Shown here: in pieces, positions 51,730 through 60,228 of the stretch
Numbering within the stretch: position 1 is the first letter of the stretch
How the letters are laid out: each line of letters opens with the position of its first letter
NCBI RefSeq assembly: GCF_035916755.1
Contig: NZ_JAYWIX010000001.1
Span: forward strand, 124,001-188,000
Source of the DNA: Rothia sp035916755
GTDB lineage: Bacteria > Actinomycetota > Actinomycetes > Actinomycetales > Micrococcaceae
Direction of reading: 5' to 3'
Length of the DNA stretch: 64,000 bases
The notes under the pieces: generated by a model
The model's input: the letters and a program-made list of their open reading frames with translations, nothing else
Told to the model about the DNA's origin: nothing
Database searches by the model: none
Position numbers and translations under genes: made by a program

Positions 51730-52560
51730 ATGTTTGGTTTTGGTAAGAAAAAGAATGGCGCGGACGCCGCGGCTGAGCGTGAACAGGGCACGGCTGGTGA
51801 TGCGGTAGAGCACAACGGGAACGACAGCGTTCCCGAAGAAGCACCTGCTGAGGCTACCCAGGGCGAGGCTCCCCAGCCCGCTGCGGACGAGTTAGCAGCT
51901 GCGTCCTTTGTGGAATTTACCCGTGATAACGGCCCCTTTGACATCACCGAGCAGCGCACCGGCTCTAGCTACATTGACCTGGGCGGCCTGTTGGTCAAGA
52001 GCAACCCCGGGCTGAACCTGCGCCTTGAGGCGGACCAGAAGACCCAGCAGGTTATCGCGGTGACCCTGCAGCTGGGGGAAGGCACCCTACAGGTGCAGGC
52101 TTTTGCGGCTCCTAAGAGCCGCGGTATCTGGGATGAGATCCGTAAGGAACTGTCTGAAAGCGTACGACGTCAGGGCGGCCAGGTTGATATCAACGATGGC
52201 CCCTTTGGGCGTCAGCTGATTTCCCGCGTACCCGCTGAACTTCCCGACGGACGCAAGGGCTTCCGTATCGCTCGTTTCGTGGGCGTGGACGGGCCCCGCT
52301 GGTTCGTCCGTGGTGTCTTCTCGGGTAAGGCCGTGCTGCCCGGTGAGAGTGCTACCGCCCTTGAAGAGGTCTTCCGTACCATCGTGGTCAACCGCGGTTC
52401 AGACCCCATGCCCCCGCGCGACCTGCTGCCCATGCGCGTACCCCAGAACATTCAGGACGCCGCTGCCGCCCAGGCCGCTGCCGCAGCGGCTGCCCAGGCT
52501 GAGAAGAAGCCCACCGTTGAGGTGCCCCGCCGCGGCCCCGAAATCACTGAAATCGGCTAG
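51730..52560 (+). CDS. DUF3710 protein
   Basis: 276 residues. A basic start MFGFGKKK, an acidic low-complexity section to about residue 60, then the conserved domain: NGPFDITEQRTGSSYIDLGG, QVQAFAAPKSRGIWDEIRKE and RFVGVDGPRWFVRGVFSGKA. The tail is Ala-rich. This is the Rv2696c family, always close to dut; its role is unknown. It lies five bp before the OB-fold gene, so they are co-transcribed. Confidence 0.92.
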   Translation: MFGFGKKKNGADAAAEREQGTAGDAVEHNGNDSVPEEAPAEATQGEAPQPAADELAAASFVEFTRDNGPFDITEQRTGSSYIDLGGLLVKSNPGLNLRLEADQKTQQVIAVTLQLGEGTLQVQAFAAPKSRGIWDEIRKELSESVRRQGGQVDINDGPFGRQLISRVPAELPDGRKGFRIARFVGVDGPRWFVRGVFSGKAVLPGESATALEEVFRTIVVNRGSDPMPPRDLLPMRVPQNIQDAAAAQAAAAAAAQAEKKPTVEVPRRGPEITEIG

Positions 52561-52565
52561 CGCCC

Positions 52566-53102
52566 ATGCCTGAGACTGAGTCTCCCTTTACCCAGCAGCG
52601 GGCTGCCGGGCCGGTCACCCGCCTGGAAGAGTACCCCGAGCGTTTTCGCGCCAGGGCCGCCGGGCGTGTAACCCGCGTGCACATGTCGCATGTGGGGGCT
52701 AACCCCCGGTTCGAGGTGACCCTGCTGGTCGATAAGTCTAAGCCCCTTCCTCCGGCTAAGACCCACCCCATGACGGGTATGCCCATTGCAGAGACCGGTG
52801 AAGATCTCGATGACACCACCGATGTGAGCACCACCGAAGACACCTCAACCGGCCAGATTTCTGTGCTGGATGAGGAGACCGGCTTCACCACCCGGTTTAG
52901 CGTTAACCGGGCGGCTCCCCGGGTGCTCTACCCGGAGTTCCCGCCCCTGAGCCCCGGTACGGTGCTGACCCTGATTTGGCAGGGTCAGCGCCAGGTGCCG
53001 GGAATAGAGGCAGGCGGCTATCTTCGGGTCTCGGGCATGCTGAGCACCCGCGAGAAGCCCCTCATGTACAACCCGCGCTACGAGATTGTTCCGGCCCTCT
53101 AG
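52566..53102 (+). CDS. OB-fold nucleic-acid-binding-like protein
   Basis: 178 residues. AAGRVTRVHMSHVGANPRFE and LIWQGQRQVPGIEAGGYLRV, with GMLSTREKPLMYNPRYEIVP at the end, are the pieces of the OB-fold protein found after DUF3710 (Rv2694c-like). An acidic insert (EDLDDTTDVSTTEDTSTGQI) lies in the middle. In relatives a DUF3159 membrane-protein gene follows; here a terminator and the trkA genes follow directly. Confidence 0.85.
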   Translation: MPETESPFTQQRAAGPVTRLEEYPERFRARAAGRVTRVHMSHVGANPRFEVTLLVDKSKPLPPAKTHPMTGMPIAETGEDLDDTTDVSTTEDTSTGQISVLDEETGFTTRFSVNRAAPRVLYPEFPPLSPGTVLTLIWQGQRQVPGIEAGGYLRVSGMLSTREKPLMYNPRYEIVPAL

Positions 53103-53112
53103 CCGCAGGCGC

Positions 53113-53166
53113 AAGGACGCCGCCGGCCCCACCTTCGGCGAAGAAGGCGGGGCCGGCGTCCTTTTT
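53113..53166. terminator. Terminator between the dut operon and trkA genes
   Basis: Long GC-rich hairpin: AAGGACGCC (53113-53121) pairs with GGCGTCCTT (53154-53162), with an inner GGCCCC/GGGGCC stem and a three-base bulge, followed by TTTT. It serves the plus-strand operon and may also serve the convergent trkA pair. Confidence 0.8.
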
Positions 53167-53186
53167 GCTGATAAGCACGAAGAGAG

Positions 53187-53840
53187 CTAGCTGAAGAGGG
53201 CGCGGATGTCGTCCTCACCGGTGGGGGTGGTGATGAAGAAGAGCTCGTCGCCGCCCTCAATCACGTCGTCGCCGCTGGGGGTAATCGGTACCCCGTCGCG
53301 CAGAATGGCGGTAAGGGTAGTCTCGTAGGGCCACTGCACGTTATCGACGGTGTGGCCAATAATCGGGTGGTCGGTGGGCACGGTGTATTCGACCAGGGTG
53401 GCGCTACCGGTCTTGAGGGTGAGCAGACGGACAACGTCGCCCACCTCTACCGCTTCTTCCACCAGGGCGGTCATGAGGCGCGGGGTAGAAACCGCAACGT
53501 CCACGCCCCAGGAGTCGTCGAAGAGCCACTCGTTCTTGGGGTTATTTACGCGGGCCACGGTGCGGGGTACCCCGAACTCACTGCGGGCCAGCAGCGATAC
53601 CACCAGGTTGGTTTTGTCGTCGCCCGAGGCGGCCACAATGACGTCTGCGTTCTCGGGCTTGGCCTGGCGCAGGACGGACAGCTCGCAGGCGTCCCCAATC
53701 ACCCAGTGGGCGTGCTGAATGTCGCTGCGGGAAATCGCCTCGGGCTTGATGTCGATAATGGTGACCGTGTGGCCGTGGGAGAGTAGTTCGCGGGCGCTAG
53801 ATGAGCCCACCGAGCCAGCGCCGATAACGATTACTTCCAT
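53187..53840 (-). CDS. TrkA-type K+ channel regulatory protein (second of pair)
   Basis: 217 residues. An N-terminal Rossmann fold, VIVIGAGSVGSSSARELLSH and TIIDIKPEAISR, binds NAD(H). A C-terminal TrkA_C/RCK domain (about 135-217) has TVPTDHPIIGHTVDNVQWP and GDDVIEGGDELFFITT. It corresponds to one of the CeoB/CeoC pair (Rv2691/Rv2692). The start overlaps the end of the upstream partner by ten bases, so they are translated together, probably into one gating complex. Confidence 0.92.
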   Translation of the reverse strand: MEVIVIGAGSVGSSSARELLSHGHTVTIIDIKPEAISRSDIQHAHWVIGDACELSVLRQAKPENADVIVAASGDDKTNLVVSLLARSEFGVPRTVARVNNPKNEWLFDDSWGVDVAVSTPRLMTALVEEAVEVGDVVRLLTLKTGSATLVEYTVPTDHPIIGHTVDNVQWPYETTLTAILRDGVPITPSGDDVIEGGDELFFITTPTGEDDIRALFS

Positions 53841-54523
53841 TCCAGATCCCCCTCAGCGTTGCGTGCCGGGGGAGTACCCAGCACCCTGGCAATGTCGTTG
53901 ATGTCTTCGGTGCGCATCATTGCGTGCACCGTATCGCCCTGCTGGTAGGAGGTCTCCTTGGTGGGGAGCATACCCTCCCCAAACCGGGTCAGGTAGGCCA
54001 CGCGCACACCGGCAGCTCGCTCAATCTCGGTCAGGGCGTGCCCAGCCCAGGCCGCGTGCAACTGCAGCTCACCAAGCATCAGGCGGCCCGAAGCCTCACG
54101 AAAATCACCGGCCATAGCCTGCTCCGGCAAAATGCGGCGCAGCACCTGGTCTGTCGACCAGCGCACCGCAGCCACCGTAGGAATACCCAGACGCTGGTAG
54201 AACTCAGCCCGGTTGGGGTCGTAGATACGGGCCACCACGTGCTGCACCCCAAAGGTCTCACGAGCCACGCGGGAGGCAATAATGTTGGAGTTATCGCCAG
54301 AAGACACCGCGGCAAAAGCGTAGGCGTGCTCAATACCGGCCCGCTTGAGGGTCTCGCGGTCAAAGCCCACACCGGTCACCTTCTTACCCGCAAAATCCTT
54401 GCGCAACCTGCGGAAAGACCGGTCATCCTGATCGATTACAGCAACCGAATGACCCGCATCTTCTAGGGTATGGGCCAGCATGACGCCCACACGACCAGCA
54501 CCCATAATCACAAAATGGGGCAC
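53831..54523 (-). CDS. TrkA-type K+ channel regulatory protein (first of pair)
   Basis: 230 residues from GTG 54523. The Rossmann part is FVIMGAGRVGVMLAHTLEDA and VIDQDDRSFRRLRKDFAG, followed by the conserved GDNSNIIASRVARETFGVQH. The C-terminal RCK domain has YLTRFGEGMLPTKETSYQQG. It differs from its partner mainly in the linker. No TrkH/TrkG pore gene is in the window; the divergent APC permease is the nearest candidate transporter. Confidence 0.92.
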   Translation of the reverse strand: MPHFVIMGAGRVGVMLAHTLEDAGHSVAVIDQDDRSFRRLRKDFAGKKVTGVGFDRETLKRAGIEHAYAFAAVSSGDNSNIIASRVARETFGVQHVVARIYDPNRAEFYQRLGIPTVAAVRWSTDQVLRRILPEQAMAGDFREASGRLMLGELQLHAAWAGHALTEIERAAGVRVAYLTRFGEGMLPTKETSYQQGDTVHAMMRTEDINDIARVLGTPPARNAEGDLEWK

Positions 54524-54711
54524 TTAGCACCTCACGAAACCACGACGGAAACAAACATAAACCCCGCACAGCAGGGTTGCCTCTAGTCTACGCCCGGCGG
54601 CCCCACCGCCCAACCGGCGCGCCATAGCCGCGCGGGGGCGTCCTTACCCACAAGCAAAATGTGGTGTGTATAGCTGTGTTTTCCCCGCTCTACCGACTAC
54701 GGTTAGAGCCT

Positions 54712-56664
54712 GTGAGAAATATTAGGAGCGCGGCCACCCGCCTGATTTTTGGTGCCCCCGTCACCAGCAGGCACGCAAAGAAAGGCAACTTGCCCAAACG
54801 CCGTGCCCTACCCCTCTTCGGGGCGGACGGGTTCTCGTCGGTTGCCTATGCCCCCGACGAAATTCTGCTGACCCTGCTCCTGGCCGGCCACGGTGCCCTC
54901 GCCTACTCGCCCCTGGTGGGGCTGGGTATTGCCCTGATTTTGCTGGTTGTGGTGGGCGCCTACCGCTACAACATCCAGCATGTGGGCGAGCGCGGCGACT
55001 TCGCCCTGGTGCACCAGAACCTGGGGATAACCGCCGCTATCGTGCTGGGGGCGGCCCTGATGGTTGACTTTATGCTCACGGTTGCGGTGTCGCTGTCTTC
55101 TGCTGCCCAGTACCTTGAATCGATTACCCCGGTGCTTCTGGGGCATCAGCGGCTGATTGCCTGTTCCCTCATTGCTCTGGTGACCTTTATCTGCCTGCGC
55201 GGCCTCAAGGTGATGCTGCGGGTATCGCACCTTCCCTCTTACGTCTTTTTAGTGCTTCTGGCGGTAACCGTGGCCTGCGGTCTCATTGCGGACGCCACCG
55301 GGCAGCTCGGGCGCGCGGTATCGGCTGACTACACGGTGGTGGTAGCCGATGGTGCTGCAGAGGTGCTGACCACCCATCTCGGTGTTGGCCTGCTGTTGGT
55401 GAGGGCTTTTGCCTCCGGATCTGTGGCACTGACTGGGGTGAACACCGTTAGTAACGCCGTGAAGGCCTTTGCCCCGCCGCGTCAACGTAACGCGGCCACC
55501 AGCCTGATAGTGATTGGCGGCCTGTCTGCCCTGTCCCTGCTGGGGGTGCTCTACCTGGCCCGGCAAACCGGGGTGGTCAGCGTCCTTGACCCAGCTCAGG
55601 GGCTACTGATTAACGGGCAGCCCGCGGGCGAAGACTTCCACCAGGTGCCCGCTCTGCTCCAAATCACCGACGCTATCTTCGGCATCCCCCTGGCCAGCGT
55701 CCTGCTGGGCGCAGCCACCATCGGTGTGCTCATCGTGGCGGCTATGACGGCCTTCACCGGCTTCCCCATGCTAGCGACCACCATCGCCGCTAAACAATAT
55801 CTGCCGGTGCATCTTTCCGCTCGTAGCTCCACCGTGCTCTACGCCAACGGCGTTCTGGCTCTGGGGTCCAGCTCTATGCTGCTGGTCGCTATCGTCGGCC
55901 CCAACGTGCACGCCCTGGTGCAGATGTACATTGTAGGTGTCTTTACCGCTATGACCCTCACCCAGTACGCGGTGCTCCGCAACCGCTGGCGGGCCCAGCG
56001 CATCACTCTCGATACCAAAAAACGCCGCACCCTCTTGCGCGACATCGGCATCAGCGCTATCGGCACCGGTGCCTCGGTTACCGTACTCGTGGTCATCATT
56101 CTTACTAAGTTCACCCACGGTGCCTGGGTCACCGTGCTGCTCATTCTTCTTCTGACCTGGCTCATGATCAAAACCAACAAACACTACAGCAATATAGACC
56201 GGCAGCTAGCCCTCTCAGCCGACCCCGAACAACTGGCCGCAGACCGGGCGCTGCCCTCCCGCGTCCACGCCCTCATCTACGTTGAGCGGGTACGCAAACC
56301 CGTACTCCGGGCCCTCGCCTACGCACGAGCCTCCCGCCCCTCGTCCATCGAAGCTCTCGTGGTGAACGTGGACGAAGCCCGCACCCGCGAAAACATCGAT
56401 ACCTGGGAAGCCCTTGAACTGCCCGTCGACCTGACCGTGCTAGACTCGCCCTACCGCAACCCCGCCGCCAGCGTGCTCGAATACGTGCAGCAGATGCGAC
56501 AAAAATCCCCCCGCGACGTGCTCGTGGTCTACCTGCCCGAATACGTGGTCTCCCACTGGTGGCAGGGCATCTTCCACCGCCGCACCGTGCATAAACTCAA
56601 AGCCCGCCTGCGCCACGAACCGGGCGTCGTTGTAGCCTCCGTGCCCTGGCAAATCGACCGCTAA
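54712..56664 (+). CDS. APC family permease, KimA-like
   Basis: About 650 residues from GTG 54712. A start at 54661 is possible, but homologues begin near RNIRSAATRLIFGAP. Twelve TM segments span about 40-480. The first half has KRRALPLFGADGFSSVAYAP (helix 1 break), GAYRYNIQHVGERGDFALVH and LMVDFMLTVAVSLSSAAQYL; these match the K+ importer KimA of Firmicutes and Rv2690c. The C-terminal part (about 485-650) is a soluble domain with YVERVRKPVLRALAYARASR and VVYLPEYVVSHWWQGIFHRR. Divergent from the TrkA pair. Potassium as substrate is inferred. Confidence 0.85.
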   Translation: MRNIRSAATRLIFGAPVTSRHAKKGNLPKRRALPLFGADGFSSVAYAPDEILLTLLLAGHGALAYSPLVGLGIALILLVVVGAYRYNIQHVGERGDFALVHQNLGITAAIVLGAALMVDFMLTVAVSLSSAAQYLESITPVLLGHQRLIACSLIALVTFICLRGLKVMLRVSHLPSYVFLVLLAVTVACGLIADATGQLGRAVSADYTVVVADGAAEVLTTHLGVGLLLVRAFASGSVALTGVNTVSNAVKAFAPPRQRNAATSLIVIGGLSALSLLGVLYLARQTGVVSVLDPAQGLLINGQPAGEDFHQVPALLQITDAIFGIPLASVLLGAATIGVLIVAAMTAFTGFPMLATTIAAKQYLPVHLSARSSTVLYANGVLALGSSSMLLVAIVGPNVHALVQMYIVGVFTAMTLTQYAVLRNRWRAQRITLDTKKRRTLLRDIGISAIGTGASVTVLVVIILTKFTHGAWVTVLLILLLTWLMIKTNKHYSNIDRQLALSADPEQLAADRALPSRVHALIYVERVRKPVLRALAYARASRPSSIEALVVNVDEARTRENIDTWEALELPVDLTVLDSPYRNPAASVLEYVQQMRQKSPRDVLVVYLPEYVVSHWWQGIFHRRTVHKLKARLRHEPGVVVASVPWQIDR

Positions 56665-56696
56665 CGCCTCCCCATGCCCTACCTAAGCGAGAAACC

Positions 56697-58157
56697 ATGA
56701 CCACTAGCCCCACCTCACCCGAACCCGCTATCGGCGACCTCCTAGAACTCACCCCCGAGCGTCCGGCCCACGGCGGTGCCCTCGTCGCTAGGGCGAACGA
56801 TCGCGTCATCTTCGTCCGTCACGGAGTTGTGGGGGAGCGAGCTACCGCCCGCATCACCGGCCGTGGGCCCAAGGGCCGCTTCTTCTTCGCGGATGTCGTC
56901 TCCGTAGAGGCCCCCGCACCGGAGCGCCGCCCCCACCCCTGGGCACCGGCGGACGCGCTCGCGTCCGCTCACCCCCTCGGCGGCATGGAATACGGGCACC
57001 TGGACCTAACAACCCAGCGGGCCTACAAGCAGCAGATCGTGAAGGAACAGTTGGTGCGTCTGGGTGGGGTACCTGAAAATCACCCGCTACTGGCTTCACT
57101 GCCCGTTCACTCCCTGCCCGGCAACGACCGGGGGCTGCACTGGCGCACCCGCGTGCATTTTGCGGTGGAACGCGAAAGCCAGCAGATTGCCATGTTCCCG
57201 CACTCTAGCTCAACCCCCGTGCCCGTCACCGGTTTTCCCCTGGCCGATGAGCGCATTGAGGCCCTAGAGCTGCACCGCCTCAAGCTGGCCGGTATCACTC
57301 GGGTGGATGTGGCTGTAGCTGCCACCGATATGCTGGCGGTGGTTTTTACCGTGTCATCGCGGACTACGCCCGTAGAGGTCGCTCAGGAAATTGAGGCCCA
57401 GGCCCGGGCCCTGTGGGGGGCGCTGGAAGAGCGCATGATTACCCTGGTCTTCACCCCCGAGAAAAAGAGCGGACGCCGCCGTGGCACCAAACCCGCTGAC
57501 GTCATCGCCGGTGCCGCCAACCCCACCCTGCTGGAAACCGCCACCGTCTACGCCCAGGACTTCTACTGGAACGTAGCCGCGACCGGCTTCTGGCAGATCC
57601 ACCGGGCCGCCCCCGAGGTGCTCGGCAACGCGGTGCTTGAAGCTGCCCGCCTGAAAAAGGGGATGACGGTCTACGACCTCTACGCAGGTGCAGGCTTCTT
57701 CACCGCCCTGGCTGCTGACGCGGTGGGGGACAGGGGCACAGTGCTGTCAGTTGAGGGATCCCCGGTGACCAGCAGCAACGCGTCCGAAAACTTTGGCGAC
57801 GAAGGCCCGTCACGCACCCACAGGTCTGAGCGGACGCGCGTGCGCGTGGAACGCGGGGACGTCGCCCGGGTGCTTGAGAAGATCAGCGGTGAGGTGGCTA
57901 AGGGGCACTACGCCGCCCCTGACGTGGTGATTTGCGACCCGTCTCGTGAGGGCGCTGGCCGCACCGTGATGGAGCAGGTGTCTGATCTGAACCCCTCCAC
58001 CCTGGTCTATGTTGCCTGCGACCCGGCGGCCCTGGGGCGTGACACCGGCTACCTGCGCGCAGAGGGCTGGCGACTTGTACGCGTCGAAGCCTTTGATATG
58101 TACCCCAACACCCACCACGTGGAAGCGGTGGCGGTGTTTAGCCGGTACGGGGTCTAG
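56697..58157 (+). CDS. TrmA/RumA-like RNA (uracil-5-)-methyltransferase
   Basis: 486 residues. A TRAM domain (about 10-70; GGALVARANDRVIFVRHGVV) is followed by a central domain and a SAM-dependent methyltransferase domain with motif I MTVYDLYAGAGFFTALAADA, motif IV VVICDPSREGAG, and the catalytic-cysteine motif LVYVACDPAALGRDTGYL. The general base Glu is in HHVEAVAVF. The iron-sulfur cysteines of RlmD are not seen at the N-terminus. It corresponds to Rv2689c and follows the permease by 32 bp, as in M. tuberculosis. Target base in rRNA or tRNA is unknown. Confidence 0.9.
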   Translation: MTTSPTSPEPAIGDLLELTPERPAHGGALVARANDRVIFVRHGVVGERATARITGRGPKGRFFFADVVSVEAPAPERRPHPWAPADALASAHPLGGMEYGHLDLTTQRAYKQQIVKEQLVRLGGVPENHPLLASLPVHSLPGNDRGLHWRTRVHFAVERESQQIAMFPHSSSTPVPVTGFPLADERIEALELHRLKLAGITRVDVAVAATDMLAVVFTVSSRTTPVEVAQEIEAQARALWGALEERMITLVFTPEKKSGRRRGTKPADVIAGAANPTLLETATVYAQDFYWNVAATGFWQIHRAAPEVLGNAVLEAARLKKGMTVYDLYAGAGFFTALAADAVGDRGTVLSVEGSPVTSSNASENFGDEGPSRTHRSERTRVRVERGDVARVLEKISGEVAKGHYAAPDVVICDPSREGAGRTVMEQVSDLNPSTLVYVACDPAALGRDTGYLRAEGWRLVRVEAFDMYPNTHHVEAVAVFSRYGV

Positions 58158-58166
58158 CGGTTCCCG

Positions 58167-58177
58167 GAAAAGACCAC
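58167..58177. repeat. Left 11-bp flanking direct repeat of the 58-60 kb insert
   Basis: GAAAAGACCAC, identical to 60140-60150, lies ten bases after the methyltransferase stop. The DNA between the copies is AT-richer than the flanks, and the 150 bp to its right (58178-58308) hold no gene and end with the DapA-like stop. Confidence 0.55.
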
Positions 58178-58308
58178 TTCAATGATCATTCCATCTTGTT
58201 TTTTCTTATAGTCAAAACCCTTGATTGTTAGTTTTAGTTGAGTTGCTCATTGAATGCATCGATGAGGGCTGATAAGCAGAGATTTTTATCGTAGAAACTG
58301 TACTGATG

Positions 58309-59127
58309 TTAGTTTGCTGTCCCTAGGGGAGAACGGCAGATGCCCACACTATGGTTTGTTACAGCTAGTGAAGCTTTGAGGGAAGGCAAAGCCTGGTGAC
58401 TATAGAGTTCTGCTAGATAGGCGTGTAAAGGCTCTGGACAGGGGATATCTGGGTGCTCAAGAAGAGTTGTGAACCATGATCTGACTTCTTGGGGGTAGAG
58501 GTTGCCGCCAATAGATGAGATTCGGGAACACCCTGCCTGTATGTTCTCAGCGAGGCTGACTTCGCCCCCTGCATATATAGGAAGGTGAGGCAGATTCTTC
58601 TTGATTGCCTTGACCTGTGCTGGCCCTGCGGCCTCTTTGATACCTGCTAGGTTCGGGATATCTGCGAGCTTTTCAAGCGTTTCAAGCGAGAGATTGAAGC
58701 CGGTGCGGGCTGGGTTGTTGTAGAGCACCACTGGTTTGCTAGTTCGGCCTACGAGCTCACGAACATAGTAGATAGCCTCTGACTGGGTAGGGCGGATATA
58801 GGGAGGGAAGCCCAATACCATGCCGGTAATATGAGGTGCTTCGTGGAGTTCGCTGACCAGCTGCATAGCTTCTTTGAGTCGGATGCTAGCTACCCCAAAG
58901 AGAAGTTCGAATCCTTGAGGTGTCGCTAGATTACCCAATCCGGCTAGGAGCTCCAGCTTTTCAGCTATCGAAAGACTGTGCTGCTCTCCGGTACTTCCGG
59001 AGACCATGACGGAATCGATGCCCTGTTCAATGAGCCACTCTATATGTCTTAGGGTTGCTCCTGTGTCTAAGGTTTCATCGGAAGCAAAGGCGGTGGGGAC
59101 GGCGACATGAAATGTTTGTTCAAGCAT
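58309..59127 (-). CDS. DapA/NAL-family aldolase
   Basis: 272 residues, somewhat shorter than the usual 290-300. Class I aldolase of the dihydrodipicolinate synthase/N-acetylneuraminate lyase group: VSGSTGEQHSLSIAEKLELL (the GSTGE pyruvate-carboxylate motif), the catalytic tyrosine in VVLYNNPARTGFNLS and Schiff-base lysine in LAGIKEAAG. GGEVSLAENIQAGCSRISSI follows. A true DapA normally keeps the GTTGE motif and more C-terminal sequence, and an essential dapA is expected elsewhere, so another 2-oxo-acid aldolase role is likely. Codon use is AT-richer than in flanking genes. Confidence 0.85.
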   Translation of the reverse strand: MLEQTFHVAVPTAFASDETLDTGATLRHIEWLIEQGIDSVMVSGSTGEQHSLSIAEKLELLAGLGNLATPQGFELLFGVASIRLKEAMQLVSELHEAPHITGMVLGFPPYIRPTQSEAIYYVRELVGRTSKPVVLYNNPARTGFNLSLETLEKLADIPNLAGIKEAAGPAQVKAIKKNLPHLPIYAGGEVSLAENIQAGCSRISSIGGNLYPQEVRSWFTTLLEHPDIPCPEPLHAYLAELYSHQALPSLKASLAVTNHSVGICRSPLGTAN

Positions 59128-59210
59128 GGGGGCATCCTTGTGCTAAGAAACTTCTAGGGATAGGTACTTGGGGTGCTCAGTAAGGTGTAATTGCTAGGGA
59201 ACGGCTGAGC

Positions 59211-59804
59211 TTATATGGTTCCGTCTGAGTCTTCTTGTAGAGTTAGTCCCCGTCGTAGGGCTCCCTCAATAAAGAACAGTGTGGCGATAAAGAGAAAAGT
59301 TACGAGCCCCTGATCTGACATAAAAGTCGGTTCTAACTCGACCTTGCTGAGCCCTGCGGATTTTTCTATTCCGCGGGCAGTTAAATCGGTGAGTAGGGAA
59401 TACCCAATCATTCCGATAAGTAGTACAACGGGGATAACCCGAAGGCGGTTCAGGGCCTTCAGTGTGAAATCTGCCTTACGGTAAAAAGACTTAGCGACTT
59501 GATGAAGAAGTACAGCTACACAAAGGTACACGAGAAGCTTCCACCCAAAAGCTAGCCAAGCCAGAACCTGGGTTCCCGTACTCAGCCCCTCGGAGCTGAC
59601 CCAGTAGGTACCGCCCTCTAGCTCAGGATTGTAGCGGTGAAGAGAGCTGGGAATTCCCTGCTCTGGCCACTGCACAAAGGCAAGGTAAAGAATAAATACT
59701 ACAGCAAAAGCTGTATAAACTGTCGCAACTGAGAACTGGTATTCAGCGGGCTGGGGCCTGGTGCGGTCGCCTGTAAGACCAAAATAATTTGATAGAGCTT
59801 TCAT
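59211..59804 (-). CDS. DUF2975 membrane protein
   Basis: 197 residues with four TM segments: ATVYTAFAVVFILYLAFVQW, then one near GWKLLVYLCVAVLLHQVAKS, one in RLRVIPVVLLIGMIGYSLLT, and VTFLFIATLFFIEGALRRGL. The FLFIATLFFIxGALxRGLxLQEDSDGTI end is typical of DUF2975. Such genes are paired with a small YozG-type HTH gene, as here, with a four-base overlap (ATGA). Membrane function unknown; the pair resembles a regulator-sensor unit. Confidence 0.88.
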   Translation of the reverse strand: MKALSNYFGLTGDRTRPQPAEYQFSVATVYTAFAVVFILYLAFVQWPEQGIPSSLHRYNPELEGGTYWVSSEGLSTGTQVLAWLAFGWKLLVYLCVAVLLHQVAKSFYRKADFTLKALNRLRVIPVVLLIGMIGYSLLTDLTARGIEKSAGLSKVELEPTFMSDQGLVTFLFIATLFFIEGALRRGLTLQEDSDGTI

Positions 59805-60037
59805 GAGTCTTTTCCTTCGTCCTTGCAGGTAAAGATGTCACCAGGGGTGCAGTCGAGCACCCGGCAGAGGGCAGTGAGGGTGGTAAATCGGACGGCGCGG
59901 GCGCGGTTATTTTTCAGTATGGAAAGATTTGCAACAGAGACCCCCACTTGATTCGAGAGCTCCACCAGGCTCATGTTGCGCTCTTCAAGGAGGTTATCTA
60001 AGTGACAGGTGATGCTGTGTTCTTCTTCTGATGGCAT
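59801..60037 (-). CDS. YozG-type HTH regulator
   Basis: 78 residues. CHLDNLLEERNMSLVELSNQ, VGVSVANLSILKNNRARAVR and FTTLTALCRVLDCTPGDIFT form a Cro/CI-type helix-turn-helix of the HTH_26 group (YozG). It is translationally coupled to the DUF2975 gene and probably controls its own operon. Its promoter lies in the repeat-rich 190 bp upstream. Confidence 0.9.
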   Translation of the reverse strand: MPSEEEHSITCHLDNLLEERNMSLVELSNQVGVSVANLSILKNNRARAVRFTTLTALCRVLDCTPGDIFTCKDEGKDS

Positions 60038-60136
60038 GCGGTCCTTTACTGCTAGCGAGGCATATTGATTATCAATATACCTTCATCGTTTCATGTTGAA
60101 AATCGATATGCAAAACCTCTTTGAATCTTTCACGCA

Positions 60137-60195
60137 TCAGAAAAGACCACCTAAATCAGAAAAACCCACCTAGTTGGTGGGTTTTTCTGATTTAG
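60137..60195. repeat. Tandem and inverted repeat cluster
   Basis: Two imperfect tandem 19-mers (60137-60155 and 60156-60174, 16 of 19 identical, unit ATCAGAAAA..CCACCTA). The second overlaps a perfect 20-bp inverted repeat (60151-60170 with 60176-60195, loop TAGTT). The inverted repeat can act as a terminator for the DUF7455 gene on the minus strand, since an arm contains GGGTTTTT. The first unit contains the right copy of the 11-bp flanking repeat (60140-60150). Confidence 0.7.
60140..60150. repeat. Right 11-bp flanking direct repeat of the 58-60 kb insert
   Basis: GAAAAGACCAC, identical to 58167-58177. It lies inside the tandem repeat cluster upstream of the HTH gene. Confidence 0.55.
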
Positions 60196-60228
60196 ATGGT
60201 ACCTACCCGGCGGGGCGGGGAGTAGACG

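Noticed and set aside
58309..59127. Naming the aldolase dapA
   Set aside because: It sits in an atypical insert, is short and has GSTGE; an unlinked essential dapA is expected elsewhere, so only the family is given.
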